A stretch of 64,000 nucleotides of DNA from contig NZ_JAEG01000008.1 of assembly GCF_000518785.1 (NCBI RefSeq), forward strand, positions 186,001 through 250,000. The letters run 5' to 3'. Below, piece after piece: positions 47,947 to 56,519 of the stretch. The stretch is from Paenirhizobium selenitireducens ATCC BAA-1503 (GTDB lineage Bacteria; Pseudomonadota; Alphaproteobacteria; Rhizobiales; Rhizobiaceae). The notes under the pieces were generated by a model, which saw only the letters and a program-made list of their open reading frames with translations, did not search any database and was not told where the DNA came from. Numbering within the stretch: position 1 is the first letter of the stretch; each line of letters opens with the position of its first letter. A program made the position numbers and the translations under genes.

Positions 47947-49347
47947 ATGACCAAGACCAGTTTTGTCCCGAGCGACGACATTCGCTCGATGTTTTCCGCC
48001 GCCATGTCCGCCATGTATCGCACCGAGGTCCCGGCCTATGGCACGCTGATGGATCTGGTGGCGAAGGTGAATGCAGAAACGCTGAGCGCCGACCCCAAGC
48101 TGCGCGAGCGCCTGGAAGACACCGACTCCCTCGACCGCATCACGGAAGAGCGTCATGGCGCGATCCGTCTCGGCACGCCCGCCGAGCTTGCCATGATGCG
48201 CCGCCTGTTTGCCGTCATGGGCATGTATCCGGTCGGCTACTATGACCTGTCGACCGCCGGCGTGCCGGTTCATTCGACCGCCTTCCGCCCGGTCGGCGAT
48301 GCCAGCCTGAAGAAGAACCCGTTCCGCATCTTCACCTCGTTGCTGCGCCTTGACCTGATCGCCGACGAGGCCCTGCGCGCCGAAGCCGAAGCAACGCTTG
48401 AAAAGCGCCAGATCTTCACCCCCGGCGCAATCGCGCTGACCGAGAAGGCCGAGCAGCAGGGCGGCCTCGACCGTGCCGACGCCTCGCGCTTCGTCACCGA
48501 AGCGCTCGAAACCTTCCGCTGGCACGACAAGGCGCTGGTCAGCCCCGACATGTATGCACGCCTGCATGCGGCCCACCGCCTGATCGCCGACGTGGTCTCC
48601 TTCAAGGGCCCGCACATCAACCACCTGACGCCGCGCACGCTCGACATCGATCTCGTCCAGGCCCGCATGCCCGACTACGGCATTGCGCCAAAGGCCGTCG
48701 TCGAAGGCCCGCCGACCCGCAAATGCCCGATCCTGCTGCGCCAGACCTCGTTCAAGGCGCTCAACGAGCCCGTCCTGTTCGAGGACAAGGACGGCAGCTG
48801 GAAGGAAGGCTCGCACACCGCCCGCTTCGGCGAAATCGAACAGCGCGGCATCGCCCTCACCCCCAAGGGTCGGGCGCTTTACGACGAACTGCTCACCGCC
48901 TCGCGCCAGGTCGTGCGCCCGGCCGCTGATGGCTCGAATGCCGCCGAATACGACAAGGCGCTGGCAGACGCCTTCGCCCCCTTCCCCGACAGCTGGGAAG
49001 CGATCCGCGCCGAGGGCCTCGGCTATTTCGCCTATTCGCTGACGGAAAAGGGTCGCAAGGCGAAGGCCGAGCCGGAGACCAGCCTCGACGCCCTGATCGC
49101 CGATGGCCTCGTCCAGTTCGACCCGATCGTCTACGAAGACTTCCTGCCGGTCAGCGCCGCCGGCATCTTCCAGTCCAACCTCGGCGACGACGCGACCCAG
49201 GATTTCGTCGCAAGCCCGAACCAGCAGCGTTTCGAACTTGACCTCGGCGCCAAGGTGCTGAACGAATTCGATCACTATGCCGGCATCGAGCAGGCATCGA
49301 TCGCCGATTGCCGTCAGATGCTGACGGCCGTTCAGGCAGCAGAGTAA
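47947..49347 (+). CDS. hglS: 2-oxoadipate dioxygenase/decarboxylase (HglS, YdcJ/DUF1338 family)
   Basis: A 466-residue Fe(II) enzyme that turns 2-oxoadipate into D-2-hydroxyglutarate in lysine catabolism. With the ATG at 47947, the iron His and substrate Arg fall at His70 and Arg74 (ERHGAIR) and the second His at His226 (KGPHINH), the numbers I recall for the Pseudomonas putida enzyme. The Glu ligand would be Glu296 in ARFGEIEQRG. In-frame ATGs at 47938 and 47914 are less likely. Nine bases separate it from the dehydrogenase that uses its product. Confidence 0.88.
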   Translation: MTKTSFVPSDDIRSMFSAAMSAMYRTEVPAYGTLMDLVAKVNAETLSADPKLRERLEDTDSLDRITEERHGAIRLGTPAELAMMRRLFAVMGMYPVGYYDLSTAGVPVHSTAFRPVGDASLKKNPFRIFTSLLRLDLIADEALRAEAEATLEKRQIFTPGAIALTEKAEQQGGLDRADASRFVTEALETFRWHDKALVSPDMYARLHAAHRLIADVVSFKGPHINHLTPRTLDIDLVQARMPDYGIAPKAVVEGPPTRKCPILLRQTSFKALNEPVLFEDKDGSWKEGSHTARFGEIEQRGIALTPKGRALYDELLTASRQVVRPAADGSNAAEYDKALADAFAPFPDSWEAIRAEGLGYFAYSLTEKGRKAKAEPETSLDALIADGLVQFDPIVYEDFLPVSAAGIFQSNLGDDATQDFVASPNQQRFELDLGAKVLNEFDHYAGIEQASIADCRQMLTAVQAAE

Positions 49348-49356
49348 GAAACGACG

Positions 49357-50778
49357 ATGATCGACCAGGCGCATATTCGGGCACTGACGGATATCCTCGG
49401 CGACAAGGGCATCGTGCAGGAGCCCGGCGCCATGGTCGCCTATCAGACGGGCGCCCGCTATGACGAAGGTCTGGCGGGTCTCGTACTGCGGCCGGCGACA
49501 ACCGAAGAAGTCTCGGCCGCCGTCGCCTATTGCGTGCGGCACGGCCTGTCGCTCGTCCCGCAATCGGGCAATACCGGCCTGGTCTCCGGCTCGACGCCGG
49601 ATGCCTCGGGCGCTCAGCTCGTGCTCAGCCTCGACCGCATGACGCGCCGCTTCGACCTCGATCTCGACAACCGCTCGCTGCATGTCGATGCCGGGTTCCG
49701 GCTCTCCGAGGTGAACCAGCGGCTTGAAAGCCACGACCTTTTCTTCCCGATCGACCTTGGCGCCGACCCGCGCCTCGGCGGCATGCTGTCGACCAATACC
49801 GGCGGTTCGCGCTTTCTCAAATATGGCGATGTGCGTCGCAACACGCTCGGCATCAAGGTGGTGCTGGCCGACGAAGAGGGCACGATCCTCGACCTCGCCG
49901 CGGACCTGCGCAAGAACAATACCGGCGTCGACTGGAAACAGATCTTCATCGGCACTTCCGGCGCCTTCGGCATCATCACCGAATGCGTCCTGAACCTCGA
50001 GGCCCTGCCGAAGCAGGTGGCGACCGCCTATCTTGTGCCGGCCAGCGGCGCCCATGTCATGCCGCTGCTGCGCGCCATGGAGCAGAAGCTCGGCGCCTAT
50101 CTTTCGGCCTTCGAGGGCATGTCGCGAAACGCGGTCGCCGCCGCCCTCGATCATGTACCGTCGCTGCGCAACCCGTTCCAGGGCGGCGTCATCCCCGACT
50201 ACGTGATCCTCTGCGAAATCTCCCGCACCTGGGAGCCGCGCGAGGGCGAGCAGGGGCTCGACGCAGTGCTGGAAACCGTGCTTTCCGAGATCTGGGAGAG
50301 CGAGGATGCGCCGCTTGCCGACGCCTTCGTCGGCCCGGCCCACGAAATGTGGGCGCTGCGCCACGCACTCTCGGAAGGCGTCAAGCACGCCGGCAAGTTG
50401 ATCGCCTTCGACCTGTCCTTCCGGCGCGGCGACATCATGGCCTTCTGCGACCGCATGAAGGCCGATATGCCGGCGGCCTTCCCCGAGGTGACGATCTGCG
50501 ATTTCGGCCATATCGGCGACGGCGGCGTGCATTTCAATCTGGTGGTCCCGAAGGACAGTGCGGCGACCACCGACAAGGCCTTCGAACAGCGCCTGCGCGA
50601 CTGGGTGTTCGACATCGCCGTGCGCGATTTTGATGGCAGCTTCAGCGCCGAACACGCAATCGGCCGCAAGAACCAAGCCTATTACGACCTCTATACGGAT
50701 GAGAAGATCAAGGACATGGCGGCCGGCCTGAAGGCGATCACCTCGCCGGGGCCGCTCGGTACGGTCCGTTTCGGATAG
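49357..50778 (+). CDS. FAD-linked D-2-hydroxyglutarate dehydrogenase
   Basis: A 473-residue FAD oxidoreductase of the D-lactate/D-2-hydroxyglutarate dehydrogenase (GlcD-like) family. The FAD-binding block PQSGNTGLVSGSTPD and the GGMLSTNTGGSRFLKYGDVR segment are typical, as are the metal-site GHIGDGGVHFN and the late SAEHAIGRKN. Placed directly after hglS, it should oxidise D-2-hydroxyglutarate to 2-oxoglutarate, passing electrons to the respiratory chain. Confidence 0.87.
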   Translation: MIDQAHIRALTDILGDKGIVQEPGAMVAYQTGARYDEGLAGLVLRPATTEEVSAAVAYCVRHGLSLVPQSGNTGLVSGSTPDASGAQLVLSLDRMTRRFDLDLDNRSLHVDAGFRLSEVNQRLESHDLFFPIDLGADPRLGGMLSTNTGGSRFLKYGDVRRNTLGIKVVLADEEGTILDLAADLRKNNTGVDWKQIFIGTSGAFGIITECVLNLEALPKQVATAYLVPASGAHVMPLLRAMEQKLGAYLSAFEGMSRNAVAAALDHVPSLRNPFQGGVIPDYVILCEISRTWEPREGEQGLDAVLETVLSEIWESEDAPLADAFVGPAHEMWALRHALSEGVKHAGKLIAFDLSFRRGDIMAFCDRMKADMPAAFPEVTICDFGHIGDGGVHFNLVVPKDSAATTDKAFEQRLRDWVFDIAVRDFDGSFSAEHAIGRKNQAYYDLYTDEKIKDMAAGLKAITSPGPLGTVRFG

Positions 50779-50841
50779 CACAGACATACGACGAGCACCG
50801 CTCTCGCATCGGAGAGCGACGGGAAAACGAAGAGGATGGTC

Positions 50842-52074
50842 ATGAACATCAACAACAAGCCCGAGGACGTGGTCTTCCAGCCGGCGACGCGCATCTCGTC
50901 GATCGGCGTCTCCGAAATCCTGAAGATCGGCGCCAAGGCACAAGCCCTGAAGCGCGAAGGCCGTCCGGTCATCATTCTGGGGGCGGGCGAACCGGACTTC
51001 GACACGCCCGATCACATCAAGGAAGCCGCCTGGAAGGCCATGCAGGCAGGCCAGACCAAATATACGGCGCTCGACGGCACGCCGGAACTGAAAGCCGCGA
51101 TCCGCGACAAGTTCAGCCGCGAGAACGGCGTCGATTATGCGCTCGACGAGATCACGGTCGCAACCGGCGCCAAGCAGATCCTGTTCAACGCGATGATGGC
51201 GACGCTCGATCCGGGCGACGAAGTGATCATCCCGACGCCCTACTGGACCTCCTATTCCGACATCGTCCAGATCGCCGAGGCAAACCCGGTGCTGATCGCC
51301 TGCAATGCCGAGGCGGGCTTCCGCCTGCAGGCCGCGCAGCTCGAAGCTGCGATCACGCCGAAGACCCGCTGGGTCATCCTCAACTCGCCGTCCAACCCGT
51401 CGGGCGCCGGCTACCGCGCCGAGGACTATCGCCCGCTGCTCGACGTGCTCATGAAGCACCCGCAGGTCTGGCTGCTGGTCGACGACATGTACGAGCACAT
51501 CGTCTATGACGGCTTCGAGTTCGTCACGCCGGCAGCCCTGGAACCGCGCCTGAAGAACCGCATCCTCACCGTCAACGGCGTCTCCAAGGCCTATGCCATG
51601 ACCGGCTGGCGCATCGGCTATGCCGGCGGTCCGCGCGACCTGATCAAGGCCATGGCCGTGGTTCAGAGCCAGGCGACCTCCTGCCCCTCTTCGATCAGCC
51701 AGGCCGCTTCCGTTGCCGCACTCAACGGCCCGCAGGATTTCCTCGTCGAGCGCAAGGCGAGCTTCCAGCGCCGCCGCGATCTGGTGGTCGCCGGCCTCAA
51801 TGCGATCGACGGCCTCGATTGCCGCGTGCCGGAAGGCGCCTTCTACACGTTTTCAGGCTGCGCCGGCGTGCTCGGCAAGACCACGCCGTCCGGCAAGCGC
51901 CTCGAAACCGATACGGACTTCTGCGCCTATCTGCTGGAAGACGCCAACGTCGCCGTCGTGCCGGGTTCGGCTTTCGGCCTTTCGCCTTTCTTCCGCATTT
52001 CCTATGCGAGCGCCGAATCCGAACTCCGGGAAGCGCTGACCCGCATCGCGGATGCCTGCGCCAGGCTAGCCTGA
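50842..52074 (+). CDS. Class I PLP-dependent aminotransferase
   Basis: A 410-residue AspC/AatA-like aminotransferase. The PLP lysine is in VNGVSKAYAMTGWRIGY, and NSPSNPSGAGY carries the conserved Asn/Pro region. GAGG lies six bases before ATG at 50842; the ATG at 50836 overlaps that site. In this cluster it may convert 2-aminoadipate to 2-oxoadipate, the HglS substrate, but an aspartate aminotransferase is possible. Confidence 0.83.
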   Translation: MNINNKPEDVVFQPATRISSIGVSEILKIGAKAQALKREGRPVIILGAGEPDFDTPDHIKEAAWKAMQAGQTKYTALDGTPELKAAIRDKFSRENGVDYALDEITVATGAKQILFNAMMATLDPGDEVIIPTPYWTSYSDIVQIAEANPVLIACNAEAGFRLQAAQLEAAITPKTRWVILNSPSNPSGAGYRAEDYRPLLDVLMKHPQVWLLVDDMYEHIVYDGFEFVTPAALEPRLKNRILTVNGVSKAYAMTGWRIGYAGGPRDLIKAMAVVQSQATSCPSSISQAASVAALNGPQDFLVERKASFQRRRDLVVAGLNAIDGLDCRVPEGAFYTFSGCAGVLGKTTPSGKRLETDTDFCAYLLEDANVAVVPGSAFGLSPFFRISYASAESELREALTRIADACARLA

Positions 52075-52080
52075 TCTGCC

Positions 52081-52108
52081 GGGCGGCGGGCCTTGGCCCC
52101 TGCCGCCC
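52081..52108 (+). terminator. GC-rich hairpin after the aminotransferase
   Basis: GGGCGGC/GCCGCCC with an inner GGGCC/GGCCC stem, just after the stop. No T-run follows. Confidence 0.5.
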
Positions 52109-52549
52109 AGCGAGATGCCCGCTGCGACGCTTCATTGGCGACCGCAATCACCTCCGGGGGGCGGCCTGCCGCCCCCAGTTCTTCCGGAGCGCGAGAAAAG
52201 AGACGCGGATCCGTTCCTGATCTTTCCTTCTGTGCCATAGCGGCGTCGCTGGCCTTCGCCAAAGGAGATACCGAAGCCTGCGCGTCGGTGAACCATGGAC
52301 TCGGTCATAGGAGCGCGGAATCCTGAGCTTCGTTCAATGGATCGAGATTTTGGTCCGCAAAGACGTCCGCCGGGACCGGCGCATGCGCGAAGGCGGGAGA
52401 CGTCGCGCAATACAACACCACGCCTCGCTGCCGCATGTCTGGACAAGATGCTGAAGGCCGGCCCTCAATGGTAGTTCCCCCCGGATCCTCTGCTTGCATT
52501 CCGCGTGATTTTCCTGTGACTTGCCCTTACCAGAAGGGACACAATACGA
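52109..52549. other. Non-coding gap
   Basis: About 440 bases with no frame I can defend as a gene and no clear repeat. Confidence 0.45.
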
Positions 52550-52819
52550 ATGGCGAAACGAGAGAGTGAATTGCAGAGGCAGCGGATGATCATCCTCGGG
52601 AACCTTCTGCCGGACTCCTTTCTTCCCTGGATCGATCGTCACGCCTCCAAGCTGGGCATTTCCCCAATCATTGCGCACGCCTCGGCAGACAGGATCGAGA
52701 TCGACCTCGCTGGCCCCGACGAGCTGATCGACATGATGGAAATCGGTTGCATCCTGGGCCCGATCGACGTCTGGGTAGAGAGTATCCAACGGCAAAAGCC
52801 GGACGACCATTCTCTCTGA
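52550..52819 (+). CDS. Acylphosphatase-like small protein lacking the catalytic residues
   Basis: An 89-residue protein. Its layout recalls acylphosphatase: LGNLLPDSFLPWIDRHASKLG can be laid over the phosphate loop and first helix, and DRIEIDLAGPDELI and LGPIDVWVESI over the later strands and the GP motif. The loop arginine and the strand-2 asparagine that do catalysis are both absent, so it would not be an active acylphosphatase. Family assignment is tentative; it could simply be a hypothetical ferredoxin-fold protein. Confidence 0.5.
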   Translation: MAKRESELQRQRMIILGNLLPDSFLPWIDRHASKLGISPIIAHASADRIEIDLAGPDELIDMMEIGCILGPIDVWVESIQRQKPDDHSL

Positions 52820-52972
52820 ATTCTCGTGCGTCTCGACATTGTGCGCTTTTTTTGATCACTCATTGCCAATGTCCAATAGTTATGCAAATTTGTCTTTCGC
52901 CGACCGGCCGAAGGCCGGATACGCACGCCTGAAACCGCCCCTATTTCTTTGATTGCTCTAGGAAAAAACACC

Positions 52973-53614
52973 ATGCACTCCGACACGACGGGCCAATGGA
53001 CGCCAGTCGCACTGTCTGCCGACCTTCCGGCAAAAACGGTAATGCCGGCCCGCATCGGGGCTGAAACCATTGCATTGTGGCGAAGCGCCTCCGGGGAAGC
53101 AGTCGCTTCCGCCGACCGTTGCCCTCATCGGGGCATGCGGCTGTCGCATGGGTTCGTCCGTGGCGAGGCCCTGTCCTGCATCTATCACGGCTGGCGCTAC
53201 GCCCGATCCGGCAACTGTCTGCACATCCCTGCCCATCCGGGACTTGCCCCGCCGGAAACGATCCGTGTCGCGACTTATCCCGTTGCCGAGCAGAACGGCC
53301 TCGTCTGGGTCGCCAAGGGCGCGCCGGCAGGCCAACCGCCGCGCTTCGACAAGCTCTCACCCCTCCGTTCGGTCACGGTGATGGCCGGGATCGCCGCAAT
53401 CGAGGCGGCAGCCGGTGCGAAGGCCAACGCCGACGGGGCTCTGACACCGGCCGTCGCTCCGCAGGGCCTCTGTCTCCTGCTGTCCGACCTGGGAGATGGC
53501 CAGACATGCGTTCACGGACTGATTGCGCGGGATGCGACGCCGCAGCAGCGCATCGCGGCATCGCGAGAAATCGAGACGCTGCGGCGGCTCGCTGAAGAAG
53601 GCGCGACCCTATGA
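52973..53614 (+). CDS. Stand-alone Rieske [2Fe-2S] protein of a split oxygenase
   Basis: A 213-residue protein. Residues about 8-110 are a Rieske domain of the oxygenase type, with cluster ligands Cys50, His52, Cys69 and His72 (CPH ... CIYHGW). The last 100 residues are not Rieske; they end in a helix (RIAASREIETLRRLAEE). There is no non-haem iron motif and no reductase domain. It overlaps the next gene by four bases (ATGA), which carries the catalytic domain without a cluster. Most probably it feeds electrons to that protein. AGGA lies nine bases before the ATG. Confidence 0.8.
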   Translation: MHSDTTGQWTPVALSADLPAKTVMPARIGAETIALWRSASGEAVASADRCPHRGMRLSHGFVRGEALSCIYHGWRYARSGNCLHIPAHPGLAPPETIRVATYPVAEQNGLVWVAKGAPAGQPPRFDKLSPLRSVTVMAGIAAIEAAAGAKANADGALTPAVAPQGLCLLLSDLGDGQTCVHGLIARDATPQQRIAASREIETLRRLAEEGATL

Positions 53615-54456
53615 GCAAGACAGCAATGCTGGACGAGTGGTATCCCGTCGCGCTCCTCAGCCAGTGCGCCAGGAAAGACTACGACACCGTTCTGATGGGG
53701 GAGCCCGTCAGGATTTCCCTCGACGCGGCCGGCAATGTGAAGGTCACCGACAGCAACGGCCGCGACCTGCCGCAGCGCGCACGATACGGCCATGTCTGGA
53801 CATCGCTTGGAACACCGGCGCATGAACTCTTCGACATTCCCGAGGCCGAACAGCCCGGCCGCCGCCTCGTCGATGTCGGCGTGGTGCGCGTGCGCTGCTC
53901 GCCGCTCAGAGCCGTCGAGAACTTCCTCGACATCGCCCACTTCCCCTTCGTCCACACCGATATCCTCGGGTCCGAGCCGCATACGGAAGTCGAGAACTAC
54001 AAGGTCGAGATCCGTGAGGCCGAAGACGAAGTCTGGGCGACACAGGTGAAGTTCTACCAGCCGCAGGCGGCAAAATCAGCGGCGGGCGGCATCACCACCG
54101 AATACATGTACCGCGTGCCGGCACCAACCTGCTCGGTTCTCTACAAGACCTGCCCGCCACGTCCTGGCGAGTGGGATGTCATCACACTCTTCGTGCAGCC
54201 TATCGCGGAAGATCTCTGCGATGTCTGGCCGTGGATGGCACTCTATGACGACGAGACATCGATGACGGACCTCATCCACTTTCAGCAGACCATCTTCCTT
54301 CAGGACCGCTCGATCCTCGAGAACCAGATCCCTGCCCTGCTCCCCCTCGATCCCGGCATGGAGATCCCGACGCGGGCGGATCTGACCTCGGTCGCATATC
54401 GCCGCTGGCTGAAACGCCACAACTATACCTATGGCGCGCAGTTGGTAGCCCAATGA
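53611..54456 (+). CDS. Rieske-type oxygenase catalytic subunit lacking the Rieske cluster (NdmC-like)
   Basis: A 281-residue oxygenase alpha subunit. The mononuclear iron motif is Asn104-x2-Asp107-x2-His110-x4-His115 (NFLDIAHFPFVH), and Asp232 in LQDRSILENQ is the likely third ligand. The N-terminal part (DEWYPVALLSQC ... RYGHVWTSLG) still follows the strand order of a Rieske domain, but both cluster-binding loops are gone. The same arrangement is known for NdmC, the N7-demethylase of caffeine breakdown, which borrows a Rieske cluster from a partner. Overlaps of four bases with both neighbours show tight co-translation. Confidence 0.8.
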   Translation: MSKTAMLDEWYPVALLSQCARKDYDTVLMGEPVRISLDAAGNVKVTDSNGRDLPQRARYGHVWTSLGTPAHELFDIPEAEQPGRRLVDVGVVRVRCSPLRAVENFLDIAHFPFVHTDILGSEPHTEVENYKVEIREAEDEVWATQVKFYQPQAAKSAAGGITTEYMYRVPAPTCSVLYKTCPPRPGEWDVITLFVQPIAEDLCDVWPWMALYDDETSMTDLIHFQQTIFLQDRSILENQIPALLPLDPGMEIPTRADLTSVAYRRWLKRHNYTYGAQLVAQ

Positions 54457-55112
54457 AATTATACGACTACATCCTCTCACCCAGCTGTTACAAAGTGCGC
54501 CTGATGGCAGCGCTGGTCGGCGTGAAGCTCGAACTGCGCCCCGTGGACTTTCATCCCGGCGGCGAACATCGCAGCCCCGAAATGCTGGCGCTCAATCCGG
54601 CTGGCACCATCCCCATTCTGGAAGACGGCAATGTGCTGCTGACGGAATCCTCCGCCATGCTCGCCTATCTCGCATCAAAGGCGGCACCGGAATGGCTGGG
54701 CAATGGCACGCCGGAGGAAATTGCACGAATCCAGCAATGGCTGGCCTTTTCCGCACGCCTCACCTCATCGCTCGGAGGCGCACGTCTCCACCAGATGCTG
54801 CTTGTGCCGGGCGAAATCGCCAGCCTGCAGGCCAGGGGAATTGCCGCCTTGCGGGAACTGGAGGCCGGTCTCTTCGAACAGGCCGAGCGCGGACAGAAAT
54901 TCCTGGCTTCCGACCGGCCGACGATCGCTGATATCGCCTGTTTTCCATACGTGGCGCTCGCGCCGGACGGCAATGTACTGCTGGATACCTACCCCGCAAT
55001 CCGCCTCTGGTCTCGCGCCCTGCGCTCCCTTGACGGCTTCATCGAAATGCCCGGCATACACAGGCTTCACGACCTGAAGCCCGAACCGGACATTGAAGCG
55101 AAGGCGACCTGA
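54453..55112 (+). CDS. Glutathione S-transferase-like protein (NdmE-like position)
   Basis: A 219-residue protein with a thioredoxin-like N-terminal domain (MKLYDYILSPSCYKVRL, then AGTIPILEDG and LTESSAML glutathione-site blocks) and an all-helical C-terminal domain (DRPTIADIACFPY). It overlaps the oxygenase gene by four bases. In the caffeine system a GST-like protein, NdmE, is needed structurally for NdmC activity; a similar scaffold role is the best guess here. Glutathione-dependent chemistry on the product is the alternative. Confidence 0.8.
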   Translation: MKLYDYILSPSCYKVRLMAALVGVKLELRPVDFHPGGEHRSPEMLALNPAGTIPILEDGNVLLTESSAMLAYLASKAAPEWLGNGTPEEIARIQQWLAFSARLTSSLGGARLHQMLLVPGEIASLQARGIAALRELEAGLFEQAERGQKFLASDRPTIADIACFPYVALAPDGNVLLDTYPAIRLWSRALRSLDGFIEMPGIHRLHDLKPEPDIEAKAT

Positions 55113-55113
55113 A

Positions 55114-56493
55114 ATGAGCGGCTACCTTCTGAAAAATTGCGCAGCCGTCATCGTCAACGATGGCACCGGCCCGGTGGTTCGCCGCGATGTCGATCTTCTG
55201 ACCGAGGGACCTGCGATCAAGGCAATCGGCAAGGACCTCAGCACCCTGCCGCTTCCGGCCGATACGATCGTACAGGATGCCAGCGGCTGGTTCGTCTATC
55301 CCGGTCTCGTCAACACGCACCACCACTTCTTCCAGTGCTTCGTGCGAAATCACGCCGAACTCGACTGGACGGCGCTTTCGGTCATCGAATGGCTGGACCG
55401 GATCTACCCGATCTTTTCGCGGCTGAATGAGGATTGCTTCTATCATTCCTCGGTCACAGCCATGGCGGAACTCATCAAGCACGGCTGCACCACCGCCTTC
55501 GACCATCAGTATAATTTCCCGCGCCAGGCCGGCAAACGACTGGTCGACCGGCAGTTCGAGGCCGCCGAGCTGTTCGGCATGCGCTTCCACGCCGGCCGGG
55601 GAGGCAACACGCTGCCGAAATCCGAAGGGTCGACCATCCCCGACGAGATGCTCGAAACAACCGACGAATTCATCGACGACTGTGCCCGCCTGATCGACAC
55701 CTATCACGATGCCGGCGCCTTCAGCATGCGCCAAGTGGTGGTTTCCCCTTGCCAGCCGGTCAATTCCTATCGCGAGACCTTCGTCGAATCCGTCAGGCTC
55801 GCGCGCGACAAGGGCGTCTTCCTGCACACCCATGTCGGCGAGGGCGAAAGCCCCGTGATGGAAGCCCGTCACGGGCTGCGCACCGTCGACTACCTCGAGG
55901 AAATGGGCTTTGCCGGTCCAGACACCTTCTATGCCCATTGCTGGGAACTGACCCACGACGAGCTCGGCCGGATGGCAGCAAGCGGCACCGGCGTCTCCCA
56001 TTGCCCCGAACCGGTCTATCTGGTGGGTGCCGAAGTTACGGATCTCCCGGCAATGGCTGCTTTGGGCGTCAGGGTCGGACTGGGCTGCGACGGCGCCGCC
56101 TCCAACGACAATTCCAACCTCATGCACTGCCTCCATTCGGCCTACATGCTGCAATGCCTCGTCGCCTCGACACGCAAGCACCCGGTCCCTCCGCCCGTCG
56201 ACTTCCTCGGCTATGGAACGACCGGTGGCGCGAGCTTGCTCGGACGCAAGGACATAGGGCGGCTGGCGCCGGGCATGGCGGCGGACCTGTTCGCCATCGA
56301 TACCCGCCGCATGGATTATGTCGGCACACGGCACGATCCGTTGAGCCTGATCCCGCGCGTCGGCGTCGGCTCCGTCACCGACATGACCATGATCAATGGC
56401 CGCATCGTCTGGCAAAACGGCGAATTCGCAGGCCTCGACGAGGCAAAACTGTTCGCCGATGCCGAAGCGGCACTCGCCAGCGTAACGATCTAA
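55114..56493 (+). CDS. Amidohydrolase/deaminase of the cytosine-guanine-triazine family
   Basis: A 459-residue metal hydrolase of the AHS superfamily. Metal and catalytic residues are visible: His69-x-His71 (THHHFF), His240 (HTHVGEG), His275 (YAHCWEL) and Asp326 (GCDGAASND). It is most like guanine/8-oxoguanine deaminase and s-triazine hydrolases (AtzB/TrzN), so deamination or hydrolysis of an N-heterocycle is expected. It starts one base after the GST stop and is followed by a nucleoside-type importer. Confidence 0.82.
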   Translation: MSGYLLKNCAAVIVNDGTGPVVRRDVDLLTEGPAIKAIGKDLSTLPLPADTIVQDASGWFVYPGLVNTHHHFFQCFVRNHAELDWTALSVIEWLDRIYPIFSRLNEDCFYHSSVTAMAELIKHGCTTAFDHQYNFPRQAGKRLVDRQFEAAELFGMRFHAGRGGNTLPKSEGSTIPDEMLETTDEFIDDCARLIDTYHDAGAFSMRQVVVSPCQPVNSYRETFVESVRLARDKGVFLHTHVGEGESPVMEARHGLRTVDYLEEMGFAGPDTFYAHCWELTHDELGRMAASGTGVSHCPEPVYLVGAEVTDLPAMAALGVRVGLGCDGAASNDNSNLMHCLHSAYMLQCLVASTRKHPVPPPVDFLGYGTTGGASLLGRKDIGRLAPGMAADLFAIDTRRMDYVGTRHDPLSLIPRVGVGSVTDMTMINGRIVWQNGEFAGLDEAKLFADAEAALASVTI

Positions 56494-56519
56494 AAAACCA
56501 GAAGAGGGAAACAGCAACC

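Noticed and set aside
47869-51498. A 1209-codon minus-strand open frame opposite hglS and the dehydrogenase
   Set aside because: Antisense shadow of three well-supported genes.
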